Source: CBDCIS01 sp965217565 (GTDB lineage Bacteria; Chloroflexota; Dehalococcoidia; Lucifugimonadales; CATOSD01). From it: a stretch of DNA of 64,000 bases. Positions 1 through 7,931 of this stretch are shown here, piece by piece. Position 1 is the first letter of the stretch, and each line of letters begins with the position of its first letter. The translations under genes were made by a program, and so were the position numbers. The stretch spans positions 186,001 to 250,000 of the forward strand of contig CBDCIS010000006.1 of the NCBI GenBank assembly GCA_965217565.1, given 5' to 3'. Under the pieces are notes generated by a model. It worked only from the letters and a program-made list of their open reading frames with translations. It was not told the DNA's origin and made no database searches.

Positions 1-1
1 G

Positions 2-310
2 GGGAGGTACCAAGACAACATCTTCGTCGAGCGGCTGTGGCGCACGGTGAAGTACGAGGAGGTGTACCTGAAAGCCTACGCCAGCGCGGGGGAGGCCCGG
101 AGGGAACTGGGAGCTTACTTCCGGTTCTACAATGACCAGAGGCCCCATCAGGCCTTGGGATACAAGACACCCGGGGAAGTGTTCTCTGAAGGCACGGCGC
201 CCCAAAATGAAGAGTCAGCAGCTGAGAGGTGGTCGCCGGAAGCAGACGTGGTATCTTATGCGGGAGCTGCGGGACCCTCACTTAGCTCCACCTTAATTCT
301 GTCCAACTAG
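2..310 (+). CDS. IS3-type transposase, C-terminal part (cut by window edge)
   Basis: The open frame runs in from before the window and ends at the TAG at 308-310. It shows the C-terminal part of an rve/DDE integrase core: an NIFVERLWRTVKYEE segment carrying the catalytic Glu, then YNDQRPHQALGYKTPGEV, the usual end of IS3-family OrfB. About 35 further residues follow the core. The 5' part and left end lie outside the window, so it cannot be said whether the element is intact. It borders a stretch of gene fragments (539-919) and a MITE, consistent with an insertion-rich boundary. Family assignment is confident, subgroup is not. Confidence 0.8.
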   Translation, partial: GRYQDNIFVERLWRTVKYEEVYLKAYASAGEARRELGAYFRFYNDQRPHQALGYKTPGEVFSEGTAPQNEESAAERWSPEADVVSYAGAAGPSLSSTLILSN

Positions 311-538
311 TCGGCTCCACCTCAAAGCTTACTCAAGTGGGCCGCCTTTTTGATCTTTATTTCTTCTGAAATGCAGTCAGAGAACCAAAGCTCACGGTGA
401 GATTCAAACGCCGCTGAAACCCTCATCAGACAAAAGAGCATATTACCCAAGTCCTTGCGTGTATACCCCGCAATCCATACTCTCTTCCACGACTCTACGT
501 CCCGGAACGTTCGCATCCAGTGCTTGCATGAACACACG

Positions 539-919
539 GTACAGCCCGTCTACGTCGAGGACCTGGCGGCTCAAGCGGTGGAGGCGGGTTCGCGGAGCGG
601 AAGCTCCGTCGCCGACGCAGCCGGGCCGGATACCTTCTCCTTCGAGGACCTGCTCCGCCTGCTGGCCTCCTCGATGGGCGTCCGCAGCCGGCTGGTGCAC
701 ACGCCGCCTCTGGTGGGCTTCGCGCTGACGGGACTGGCCGGATTGATGATGCGGGACCTGGCCCTGGCCCGAGACGAGATCGACGGCCTGATGGCCGGGC
801 TGCTGACGTCCGACGCCGCGCCGACCGGCACGACCAGGCTGGGCGACTGGCTCAGGGACAACGCGGACGGCCTGGGACGCCGGTACGTGTCGGAGCTCGG
901 GCGCAATTGTAGGCGGTAG
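539..919 (+). pseudogene. NAD(P)-binding epimerase/dehydrogenase, C-terminal remnant
   Basis: From about 539 the frame reads like the C-terminal third of an NAD(P)H-binding (NDUFA9-like, atypical SDR) protein: VQPVYVEDLAAQAV, then AAGPDTFSFEDLLRLLASS and TSDAAPTGTTRLGDWL. The Rossmann domain with its GxxGxxG motif is absent. The roughly 28 codons before 539 that keep the frame open do not resemble the family. I read this as a 5'-truncated remnant left by a rearrangement next to the IS3-type transposase. Strand and reading frame are clear; function is lost. Confidence 0.6.
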
Positions 920-1525
920 GGGGCGGCTGGATTCGGTGCATTGGGCATACGGTTCGCATGACGGGGAATGCACCGACGAAACCTCTGTATTGGGCCTTGC
1001 CCTGACATCCCCGTAACCGCGATAATGAATCGGAAGGATCGCTCTTGTGCCAGATGGCGGAGAGTAGTGGCCCGGCCCCAACGGTAGAGGAGTAGAAGAG
1101 CCTCCGACCTTGGCAGGCTGAAGGCTCGCGGGGGTGGTCAAGAGCCGGTAGAACCTCTCCCTCACAGAGCCCCCAACCGCATCTCGAAGATGGTACTACC
1201 TACCGTCCACGAAGGCCCACCAAACTTGACGATAGACAGAACCATCTTCGAGATGTGGCTCGTTTTGGCAGGCTCGCCAAAGTCTGTTACTGCGCGCTCA
1301 TGACTGGGCGGCGGCACTCATGAGCGGTGGACTTGAAGCCAGCCCGTAGTCAGAAGTGATCCTCCTCGCCAAGTGGCATCGCGACCTACCGAGCGGTGCT
1401 GACCTCAATCAAACTAAGATCACTTTGACCATCTGCCTTGTGATCGGCTAACACACTCGGTTTCACGCTAGAGAACCTTGGGCCTCTGGTACCATCAACT
1501 TTCGTTGGCTTCGCCCCCTAATGGG
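920..1525. other. Gene-free spacer with a MITE-like element
   Basis: No convincing gene is visible here. Overlapping frames on both strands lack family features. The only structure is the inverted-repeat element at 1177-1258, described separately. Confidence 0.5.
1177..1258. repeat. MITE-like inverted-repeat element (copy 1)
   Basis: An 82-bp element has terminal inverted repeats. The left end reads CCGCATCTCGAAGATGGT, and the right end, read inward from the other strand, is CCACATCTCGAAGATGGT (17 of 18 identical). Subterminal blocks TACTACCTACCGTC and CTGTCTATCGTC recur in a second, longer copy at 36652-36991. There is no coding capacity. It is probably mobilised in trans by an IS transposase that is not identified here. 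Confidence 0.6.
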
Positions 1526-3784
1526 TTACGCGACCACTTCTCTTGGCAACCAATGTCTGGCGGTGCGCATATCAATCCAGTCACAACGCAATTCCAACCG
1601 GATTTCTCGGTCTCCCACAGGTACTAGGAAGGGTTCAATAAAACCGGGGATAGGAAAATAAGCTCCCTCAAATATCTCCTGTAATGCTTGATGCAGTTCA
1701 ACTGCTCCCTCGGCGCGCTTGGCTCCGTTCGATACGGGCGCCACTAGCTCATCGAGGCGAATTTCGTATTGAAATGCCGAGCTAATCGTATCGGATGCGA
1801 CAAAAGTGACCTTATTTCCGGCCCATACGAGACCTCTGCTTTCGCAGGCTTGAAGCAGGTCGCCATAGGCAGCAAAGGCTGTATCCGGTACCCGAATATA
1901 GTAACCTGCCAGACCGGTGTCTCCACCTTCGTCGACGATCCTCAATATACGCGGATTGCGTCTTTGTACAGGGGGAGTCGACTCCCCTTGTCCTCCCGAG
2001 ACACTGACCATTTGGATATCGGAGCGAGTCACTACTTGGCGTAGGGCACCCTTCCGAATCTCACCTATATCGTCCTTGACCAGTACCCATAGCTCCGAAC
2101 GTCGCTTAGAAAGCAACTCCAAATTCAAAGCTCCGTTGCCAAAGAATCTAGGACTCCACTTCTTTAGGGATGGTCCGAGATACTCGTGGCAGAACGCCGA
2201 TATAAGGGAGTAGAGGATGCTCGTGTAACCCAAAACCTCCAGTTTCTTGATTTCTGGATGTCGCACATCCACAAGAATCTCCAACGGTTGACCACGGCGG
2301 CTTTCTCTCAAGAAGACAGGAATATCTTCGGTAAGCTTTCCGGGAATGAGTCGAAACTCGGAGACTTCATACGATCTAGAAATAGTCGATTCCAGTTCAC
2401 TCAAAAAGACTAGTTCAAAGCGAGCCAAGTCTTGGTAATAATCTACGCAATCAATAATTCCATCGAATGGTTTGGCGGAGCAATACCGTTCCAGATATTC
2501 ACGTTCTGCTGCACGTCGATATCGGTCTGAAGAAAGTAGGACGACAAGGTGGCCACGAGCTTGCATTATTTGGCTTAGAGCCTGTTTCTGCGCCACACCG
2601 AAGAATACTCCCACCCCTCCTTGGTTAGCCTTGCTTCGAATTTCCCCAAGGGTGGTCTCTGAGCCATCTGCAAGACGGACCATAACGTTGCCAAGCTTTT
2701 CGACCAGGCCATTTCTAGTGACATATTGGAAGATGCGTGTGTGCTGAGCGATTCGCTCGGGCGTCTCCAAAACGGTATCTATTGCCGCTTTCTCCAAGAT
2801 CGACACGATTCGACTCAAAAGGCTTGCCGTTTGGGAATCTAAAGAATCCCTGCCCGCTGTTGGAACAAAACGGTCACAGTCGACGCGGCCTGAAACACCG
2901 ATGGTGGTACCGATTTGAGTTGTACACAATTTAAAGCCGTGTTTGAACACACTTATGGGGCCGTTCTCGAATCTGAGAAGACCAGTCAGGTTAGTCAACT
3001 CTCCAGCTATAGTCATGCTTTCGATGCTCGCAATGAGTGTCTGGCCTCCGTCTTCAAACAACTGACCGGTGATTACAAGTTCTCCGCTCTGCCAATCCTT
3101 GCTACTACTGATTACCGGTATGTAATTCTCACGCTCTTGAGCATCCGAAAACCGTTTTTGAGAGATTCTTTCACCATTGAAGTACACCGCCACTGGCACG
3201 AAGCGAGCAAAATCCACCAGGTAATGCCGAAGGTCTTCGAGATTTGGAGCCTCCCTGAGATAACCAATCACGACTGTCCCCTGAGGAGCGGCGATGTCGG
3301 ATACCTCGGTTGAAACGCTGGGTATCCTGCTCCCTGCCTCCCGAATATCCGATTCGGATAGGCGGGTAAGGGTTCCAAGATCATCATCTCTTGTCTGTGA
3401 TATAACTTCCAAAGTTCCGCAAACCCCAAAGTTGGCAAACCCTCCAATTCCGAATGTGCCAACGCAGCCGGCAGCCAAAGCCTCCTCTGTTCGTTTCCCA
3501 CTAGCGCCGATGGTCCAAAAATAATTGCGCAGGTCATCCGCTGTCATTCCTATTCCGTTGTCCTTGACCACGATCCTGCCGTCGCCCACGGTGATATCTA
3601 TTCTGTAACAAGCATCTTCAGGTAGACCGCCATCACGATGCGCCTGGATTCTCACCGCGTCTACGGAATTCTGAACGTTCTCTCGTATGAAGGCGAGAGG
3701 CGTCTCGTAGACCTGTTTAGAAATGATCCGCAGGACGCTCTCAAAGTCTATGCCTGCTTGGAAAGAGGTCTGCTCGTTAGTCAT
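1526..3784 (-). CDS. HSP90-like GHKL ATPase protein
   Basis: The 752-residue protein begins with a GHKL/HSP90-type ATP-binding fold. Box N is FIRENVQNSVDAVR (near residue 35), box G1 is DNGIGM (near 76) and box G2 is GTFGIGGFANFG (near 110). The N-terminus resembles HtpG, but the middle and C-terminal parts do not follow HtpG, so this is a divergent HSP90-like ATPase rather than the housekeeping chaperone. The start ATG overlaps the stop of the upstream phosphoesterase-linked gene (ATGA at 3781-3784), so the two were translationally coupled. Next to vapBC, IS elements and gene debris, a role in defence or stress is plausible but is inference. The gene itself is uninterrupted. Confidence 0.75.
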   Translation of the reverse strand: MTNEQTSFQAGIDFESVLRIISKQVYETPLAFIRENVQNSVDAVRIQAHRDGGLPEDACYRIDITVGDGRIVVKDNGIGMTADDLRNYFWTIGASGKRTEEALAAGCVGTFGIGGFANFGVCGTLEVISQTRDDDLGTLTRLSESDIREAGSRIPSVSTEVSDIAAPQGTVVIGYLREAPNLEDLRHYLVDFARFVPVAVYFNGERISQKRFSDAQERENYIPVISSSKDWQSGELVITGQLFEDGGQTLIASIESMTIAGELTNLTGLLRFENGPISVFKHGFKLCTTQIGTTIGVSGRVDCDRFVPTAGRDSLDSQTASLLSRIVSILEKAAIDTVLETPERIAQHTRIFQYVTRNGLVEKLGNVMVRLADGSETTLGEIRSKANQGGVGVFFGVAQKQALSQIMQARGHLVVLLSSDRYRRAAEREYLERYCSAKPFDGIIDCVDYYQDLARFELVFLSELESTISRSYEVSEFRLIPGKLTEDIPVFLRESRRGQPLEILVDVRHPEIKKLEVLGYTSILYSLISAFCHEYLGPSLKKWSPRFFGNGALNLELLSKRRSELWVLVKDDIGEIRKGALRQVVTRSDIQMVSVSGGQGESTPPVQRRNPRILRIVDEGGDTGLAGYYIRVPDTAFAAYGDLLQACESRGLVWAGNKVTFVASDTISSAFQYEIRLDELVAPVSNGAKRAEGAVELHQALQEIFEGAYFPIPGFIEPFLVPVGDREIRLELRCDWIDMRTARHWLPREVVA

Positions 3785-4421
3785 GTCTTTTCCTCGGTCA
3801 ATGCTTCTAGTCGCAAACGAAATGCTCTGTCTCCGGTTGCTTCGACGATTTTGTGGCCAATCTCCACATAGTACGTTATTTTCTCAGGAAACCTCTCTAT
3901 CCCATCCAGCACCGCATCACCGGCTTCATCCATAAGCTCTTTTTCAAAGAGGAGTGATGCGAGATTTCCTAAATCGGTAAAGTGACAATGCTCTGACTGG
4001 CTCAAAGAACGATAGTATTCGACTGCTCTTGCTCTTTCGGCCTGTTCGTCAGAGTTAGCAAGCCCAAGTGCCAGGTATCGTTCCGCCATGACCGAGACAC
4101 CAGAATCGTCAATCCCCAAATGCCGCTCGGCCTGCTCGCGCAATAAGTCCCACTCCTGGCCGTTCGCGAGTTCATCGAAGAGGGTTAGGGTGTGTGAGAA
4201 GGACTCTCGTGGCTCACTTCCCTCCAACATTCGGGAATCTCTGTTGTGATCTCTGAGCCGGTCCCATAGTTCCGCAGTCGATTGGCAGATCGATATCAGC
4301 TCTTCACCATACTGCTCTACTGACTCACCATACTTTTCAAGTATGTCGTTGACCGACACACGGTCGTATAAGACTCTGAGAATATTGGAAAATGTCACGA
4401 AGTCTAGGGTTTTGCGCTTTA
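3781..4421 (-). pseudogene. 3' part of the IS-split metallophosphoesterase gene
   Basis: About 212 codons read from the IS5-family boundary to the TGA at 3781-3783. They begin at KRKTLDFVTFSNILRVL and are rich in short helices resembling TPR-like repeats (for example SVMAERYLALGLANSDEQ). If the IS and one copy of its TTA duplication are removed, the frame joins the phosphoesterase codons without a shift (SSL then KRKT). This is therefore the C-terminal half of one protein of about 593 residues. A separate protein could only start inside IS sequence or at an internal codon. It overlaps the HSP90-like gene by ATGA. Confidence 0.75.
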
Positions 4422-5270
4422 GAGGGTGTGTGAGAAGTCTTGGATATGTATTAGAATGGAGGCATGAAACGCAAAGCATACCCCAGTGACCTGACTGATG
4501 AACAGTGGAAGATGCTCGCTCCGCTACTCCCGGCAGCCAAAACTGGGGGAAGGCCACGTACTGTAGACCTGCGGGAAGTCGTCAACGGCATTCTATACGT
4601 TCTGCGCAACGGTTGCACGTGGCGAGCCATGCCGCATGACCTCCCGCCTTGGGGTACTGTATGGTGGTATTTTCGGGAGTGGAGAGAGGATGGTACATGG
4701 GAACGAGCCAATGACGCTCTCCGAGTCAAGGTCCGGCAGGCCGAGGGGAGGAACCCGACACCTAGCGCTGCTATCATAGACAGCCAGTCGGTCAAGACTA
4801 CGGAAAAAGGGGGCCTCGTGGCTATGACGCTGGCAAGAAGGTCAACGGTCGAAAGCGACATATCATTGTAGATACCATGGGGTTGCTGCTGGCGGTGGTG
4901 GTGCATCCTGCCAATATCCAGGATAGGGATGGGGCGAAGCTGGTCATCGATAAATTGATAGGGAGGTTTCCCCGCATGAGGTTGGTCTGGGCCGATGCTG
5001 GCTATGCTGGAAAGCTGGTCGAGTGGGTCTGGGCCCTGACAGGCTGGGCACTCGAGATTGTCAAGCGCCCCAGGGACAGCCACCGTTTTCAAGTGCTGCC
5101 GCGAAGATGGGTGGTCGAACGAACATTCGCGTGGCTCAGCAGGTGCCGTCGGATGAGCAAGGACTACGAAGCTCTGTCCGATACAACCGAGGCGTGGACC
5201 CATATAGCTATGATTCATCTCATGCTCCGACGCTTAGCACCAACCTAATTTGAACTTCTCACACACCCTC
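4422..5270 (+). mobile_element. IS5-family insertion sequence
   Basis: The 849-bp element is bounded by perfect 17-bp inverted repeats, GAGGGTGTGTGAGAAGT at 4422-4438 and its complement at 5254-5270. It is flanked by a 3-bp TTA direct repeat (4419-4421 and 5271-5273), fitting the TNA target duplication of IS5 subgroups. It carries one transposase split over two frames. It lies inside the phosphoesterase gene, and the perfect ends and target duplication suggest a recent insertion. Confidence 0.9.
4464..5248 (+). CDS. IS5-family transposase in two overlapping frames
   Basis: The first frame (4464-4871) gives the DUF4096-type N-terminus YPSDLTDEQWKMLAPLLP and the first catalytic Asp in IIDSQSVK. 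The rest of the DDE domain is in the -1 frame and includes VWADAGYAG (second Asp) and VVERTFAWLSR (Glu). The frames join at 4804-4813, an A5-G5 run, giving TEKGGPRGYDAGKK, which is the usual family sequence. Homologues are often one frame, so this may be an inactivating indel. IS5 relatives also use programmed -1 shifts and the homopolymer run could slip. The transposase is otherwise complete. Confidence 0.8.
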
Positions 5271-6414
5271 TTAGAGAACTGTCGGGTTGATCTTGCATAA
5301 CTTCAGTCGAACCGAACGCGTAGCTGTCTTGGCTTGGAATGAGAAGATCCGTCTTCTTGCCCAATAGGATAGAAGCCAAGTAGAGGGAAAGGGGTTCCAA
5401 CTTGGGCCATTGAGCCTCGATTGCAGTTGCGAGGTCGCTCACGCTACATACCGTAAGTGGCGTTAGGTCAATCGGATAGCTTCTTGCATCTGATTCGTAG
5501 AAGGAGTAACTAAGGTGGTTATAGCGGTAGACGTGTACCGTACGTATTCTATGCCGAAGATCAAGTACAACGATTGAGTAGGAGTTGTGGAAGTTCCTCG
5601 ATTGGAAAGCAGCTCCAGCTGCAATTGTCAGACAGCCGGCTCCTCCCGGTCCTGCTAAAGATGCGGTCGGTTCATGCAGGTGTCCGCAGTGGAAGAAATC
5701 GAACCCCTCTTCAAATAGTGTGTGAAGGGGTGCTTGATCGAATTCTTGGAGTAAACGGAGGGGATGATGAGCCATACCAATGACAATATGTGGGGCATCT
5801 CCAAAGTTCTGAACCAGGCGCAAGGCATTGATTACCTGCCTTTCACCAATTAGCAATTTGCCATGGTCCTCAAGTCCGCCTTCAGCGAACCACGCCGAAT
5901 TGAATCCGATGATTGCCAACCTAATCTCGTCGACGGATATCCTGGATACATAGGCCAGACCATCTTGAGTCAGACAGCGGTCCTGCGCGGCAAAAAACGA
6001 GTCTTGAAACTGTCGAAAGTTCTCCTGCCGAGTTAGAAGCGTATCCAAATCTTCTCCACCAGCCAGTAGCTTATCCACTTGGCTTTGGCTAGAAAGTTCA
6101 TGCCTAGCACCTTTGAAACTCAGTTCTTGGCGGGTGCGGTCTACATCGTGATTCCCAGCTACGCAAAAGATGAGGTGAACTGGAACTCCTGTCGCCGATT
6201 GAAGTTCATTGAAGAAGTCATCTGCCATAGCATATTCTTCAGCCTTTCCGGAGAAGGCGATATCGCCCGTCACGAGGACGAAATCGAATTTAGTCCCGCC
6301 ATCACGCTGTTTCATGATATTCCGGCACATTGACTCCAAGACCACGTCCTGAGACCACTTGTCGGTAGGCCTCAGATGAAGATCGGAGATATGTAGCCAG
6401 CAAATCGGACGCAT
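5245..6414 (-). CDS. Calcineurin-like metallophosphoesterase (3'-truncated by IS)
   Basis: The protein starts at the ATG at 6414 behind a GGAG ribosome site. It contains all the metal-binding blocks of class III metallophosphoesterases: WLHISDLHL (D-x-H), LVTGDIAFSG (GD), VAGNHDVDR (GNHD), MAHHPL and FHCGHLHE (GHxH). About 381 native residues are followed by eight residues read from the IS end. The catalytic domain is complete, so the truncated product might still be a hydrolase, but its C-terminal half (3781-4421) is disconnected. Its substrate (nucleotide, nucleic acid or phosphoprotein) cannot be read from the sequence. It is co-directional with vapBC upstream (81-bp gap) and the HSP90-like gene downstream. 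Confidence 0.8.
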   Translation of the reverse strand: MRPICWLHISDLHLRPTDKWSQDVVLESMCRNIMKQRDGGTKFDFVLVTGDIAFSGKAEEYAMADDFFNELQSATGVPVHLIFCVAGNHDVDRTRQELSFKGARHELSSQSQVDKLLAGGEDLDTLLTRQENFRQFQDSFFAAQDRCLTQDGLAYVSRISVDEIRLAIIGFNSAWFAEGGLEDHGKLLIGERQVINALRLVQNFGDAPHIVIGMAHHPLRLLQEFDQAPLHTLFEEGFDFFHCGHLHEPTASLAGPGGAGCLTIAAGAAFQSRNFHNSYSIVVLDLRHRIRTVHVYRYNHLSYSFYESDARSYPIDLTPLTVCSVSDLATAIEAQWPKLEPLSLYLASILLGKKTDLLIPSQDSYAFGSTEVMQDQPDSSLRGCVRSSN

Positions 6415-6495
6415 ACTTACCTCAATCTCCTTTCAGGGAAGCGTGAGGGAATCAGAGGGTTCCTTCGAATGGTCATGGCTTGCCTCTGTTACCCG

Positions 6496-6945
6496 CTAAA
6501 CTGGCGCACGGAACTCTCCCAACCAGCGCACGCTTTCAATGCTTGGGCTTGCCGCCCGGTAGAACCTCTCGTCGGCGGTCCACAGCTCGCAGCCGAAACT
6601 CTCCGCCAGCGCCAGGTAGTGGGCGTCGTAGGCCGCATTCTGCTTGAGCTGGCTTGCAAGTTGCAGCGCTCTTGCGTGGAGACCCGGCGGCTGATGGAGC
6701 TCGAGCCGTGACTCAAGCAGCCGTGCAATCATGCGGGTGCTGTCGCCGACGTTCAGCTCCCCTCGCAAGACACGCCGGTGGAGAGCGTTGGCAACCTCGA
6801 AGGGCATGAGGTGCGGGGCGATGCGGGTGATGTCCTGGGCAACCCAGGACTGGAGGGCGGCGTGCGCTTTGTCAGAGTCAGCCTCTTCAACCAGCCACTT
6901 GACCGCCAGACTCGCATCGACGACTACGGACCCGTTCACGCCCAC
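6496..6945 (-). CDS. vapC: VapC-type PIN-domain toxin
   Basis: This 149-residue PIN domain has the acidic residues of the family: VVDASLAVKWLVEE at the N-terminus (first Asp), FEVANALHRR (Glu), YDAHYLALAESFGCELWTAD near the C-terminus (two Asp). VapC proteins are ribonucleases that cut tRNA or rRNA when their antitoxin is lost. The start overlaps the 3' end of the antitoxin gene by 10 bp, the usual VapBC arrangement. No defect is visible. Confidence 0.9.
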   Translation of the reverse strand: MGVNGSVVVDASLAVKWLVEEADSDKAHAALQSWVAQDITRIAPHLMPFEVANALHRRVLRGELNVGDSTRMIARLLESRLELHQPPGLHARALQLASQLKQNAAYDAHYLALAESFGCELWTADERFYRAASPSIESVRWLGEFRAPV

Positions 6946-7238
6946 CCCGCGGTTTCGGCATCCCTGATCTCACGGGCCTCTCGGATCAAGTCGGCGGAAC
7001 TCCCAGGAAGAGGTTTGCCCCCGAAAATCTCCTCCCGGAGCTCTGCAAACAACTCGTCGTCCGGCTTGTCGGACAACAGTCCGGCCATCCCGTTGGCTTC
7101 GTCCCTTGTCAACTCCCGATCAATGGCGGCCTGGCAGTACCCACGCATACTGACGCCTTTGAGTGCAGCAATGGCTTTGAGCCGTCGCTGAAAGGTGGGG
7201 TCCAAGTCCAATGTGAGTCTCTTCTTCTTAGCTTCCAT
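6936..7238 (-). CDS. vapB: VapB-type ribbon-helix-helix antitoxin
   Basis: The 100-residue protein starts with RLTLDLDPTFQRRLKAIAALKGVS-like sequence typical of a ribbon-helix-helix DNA-binding antitoxin. Its acidic C-terminal half (FAELREEIFGG) would wrap the VapC toxin. It lies directly upstream of vapC with a 10-bp overlap. RHH antitoxins normally repress their own operon, but no clear operator could be identified in the upstream AT-rich stretch. Confidence 0.8.
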   Translation of the reverse strand: MEAKKKRLTLDLDPTFQRRLKAIAALKGVSMRGYCQAAIDRELTRDEANGMAGLLSDKPDDELFAELREEIFGGKPLPGSSADLIREAREIRDAETAGWA

Positions 7239-7389
7239 CGCCTATGCCTCGTCAAGTTGATGCTACAAGGTAAGAATATGATAAACACGGAAAGATAATC
7301 AATACCCCGATAAGAAATGGGGAATCGGAGATGCCCGAATCCTGCGCCTAGTGCCCCTAGCTGAGAACGTCCTCTTGCTCCTACCCCAT

Positions 7390-7631
7390 CCCCCTTCTCC
7401 ATCCGGTAGCCGACGCTGGGCTCGATGAAGATGTAGGCGTGATGGTCAGTGTCGTCGCCCAGCTTGCGGCGGAGCTGCTTCGCCGCAGTGCGCACCCGCT
7501 GCAAGTCGCCGAAGCAGTCCGTGTCGCCTAGCCCAGACCACCTCCTCACCGTCCCCGGCGTAACCGACGCATCTCGAACTCCTCGGCCCCCTCCCAGTAT
7601 GAGCCACAGACTGCCCCTCATGACAGGGCAA
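7390..7631 (-). pseudogene. OmpR/PhoB-type winged-helix response regulator remnant
   Basis: On the minus strand about 60 residues resemble the DNA-binding wing of an OmpR-type regulator: FGDLQRVRTAAKQLRRKL followed by YIFIEPSVGYRM. Just upstream the matching sequence AEEFEMRRLRRG is in a different frame, so at least one frameshift separates the pieces. The receiver domain is missing. This remnant sits immediately upstream of an intact two-component pair and may mark an older regulatory locus. Confidence 0.55.
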
Positions 7632-7931
7632 GGCATAGACAAATGCCCATAAGCGGTGTGGTTCATATGCCCTTGATACCTTCAGCTCCTTGGACTAAAT
7701 TCTAAGGAAAAGAATGAGTGCTGGACGGGTATTTGCACCTGGCCGGTTTGCCTACTTAGACCCTCTCCTTTCGAGGCTGAGCCCACCGCTCTCGGTAGGG
7801 GGACATATCTTATTCCAGCCGCCATCTGCCGTAATCCAATGTGAAGGAGACGAGTCCTGAATCCAGTTAGCACAGCGTCCAGCGCGCTTCCAGCCTTCCT
7901 GCGGAGCTTCGACCTGCCGGAGCCGGGCGAA

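Noticed and set aside
3268..3537. An 89-codon minus-strand frame inside the HSP90-like gene.
   Set aside because: It is an alternative frame of a gene with clear GHKL motifs and has no features of its own.
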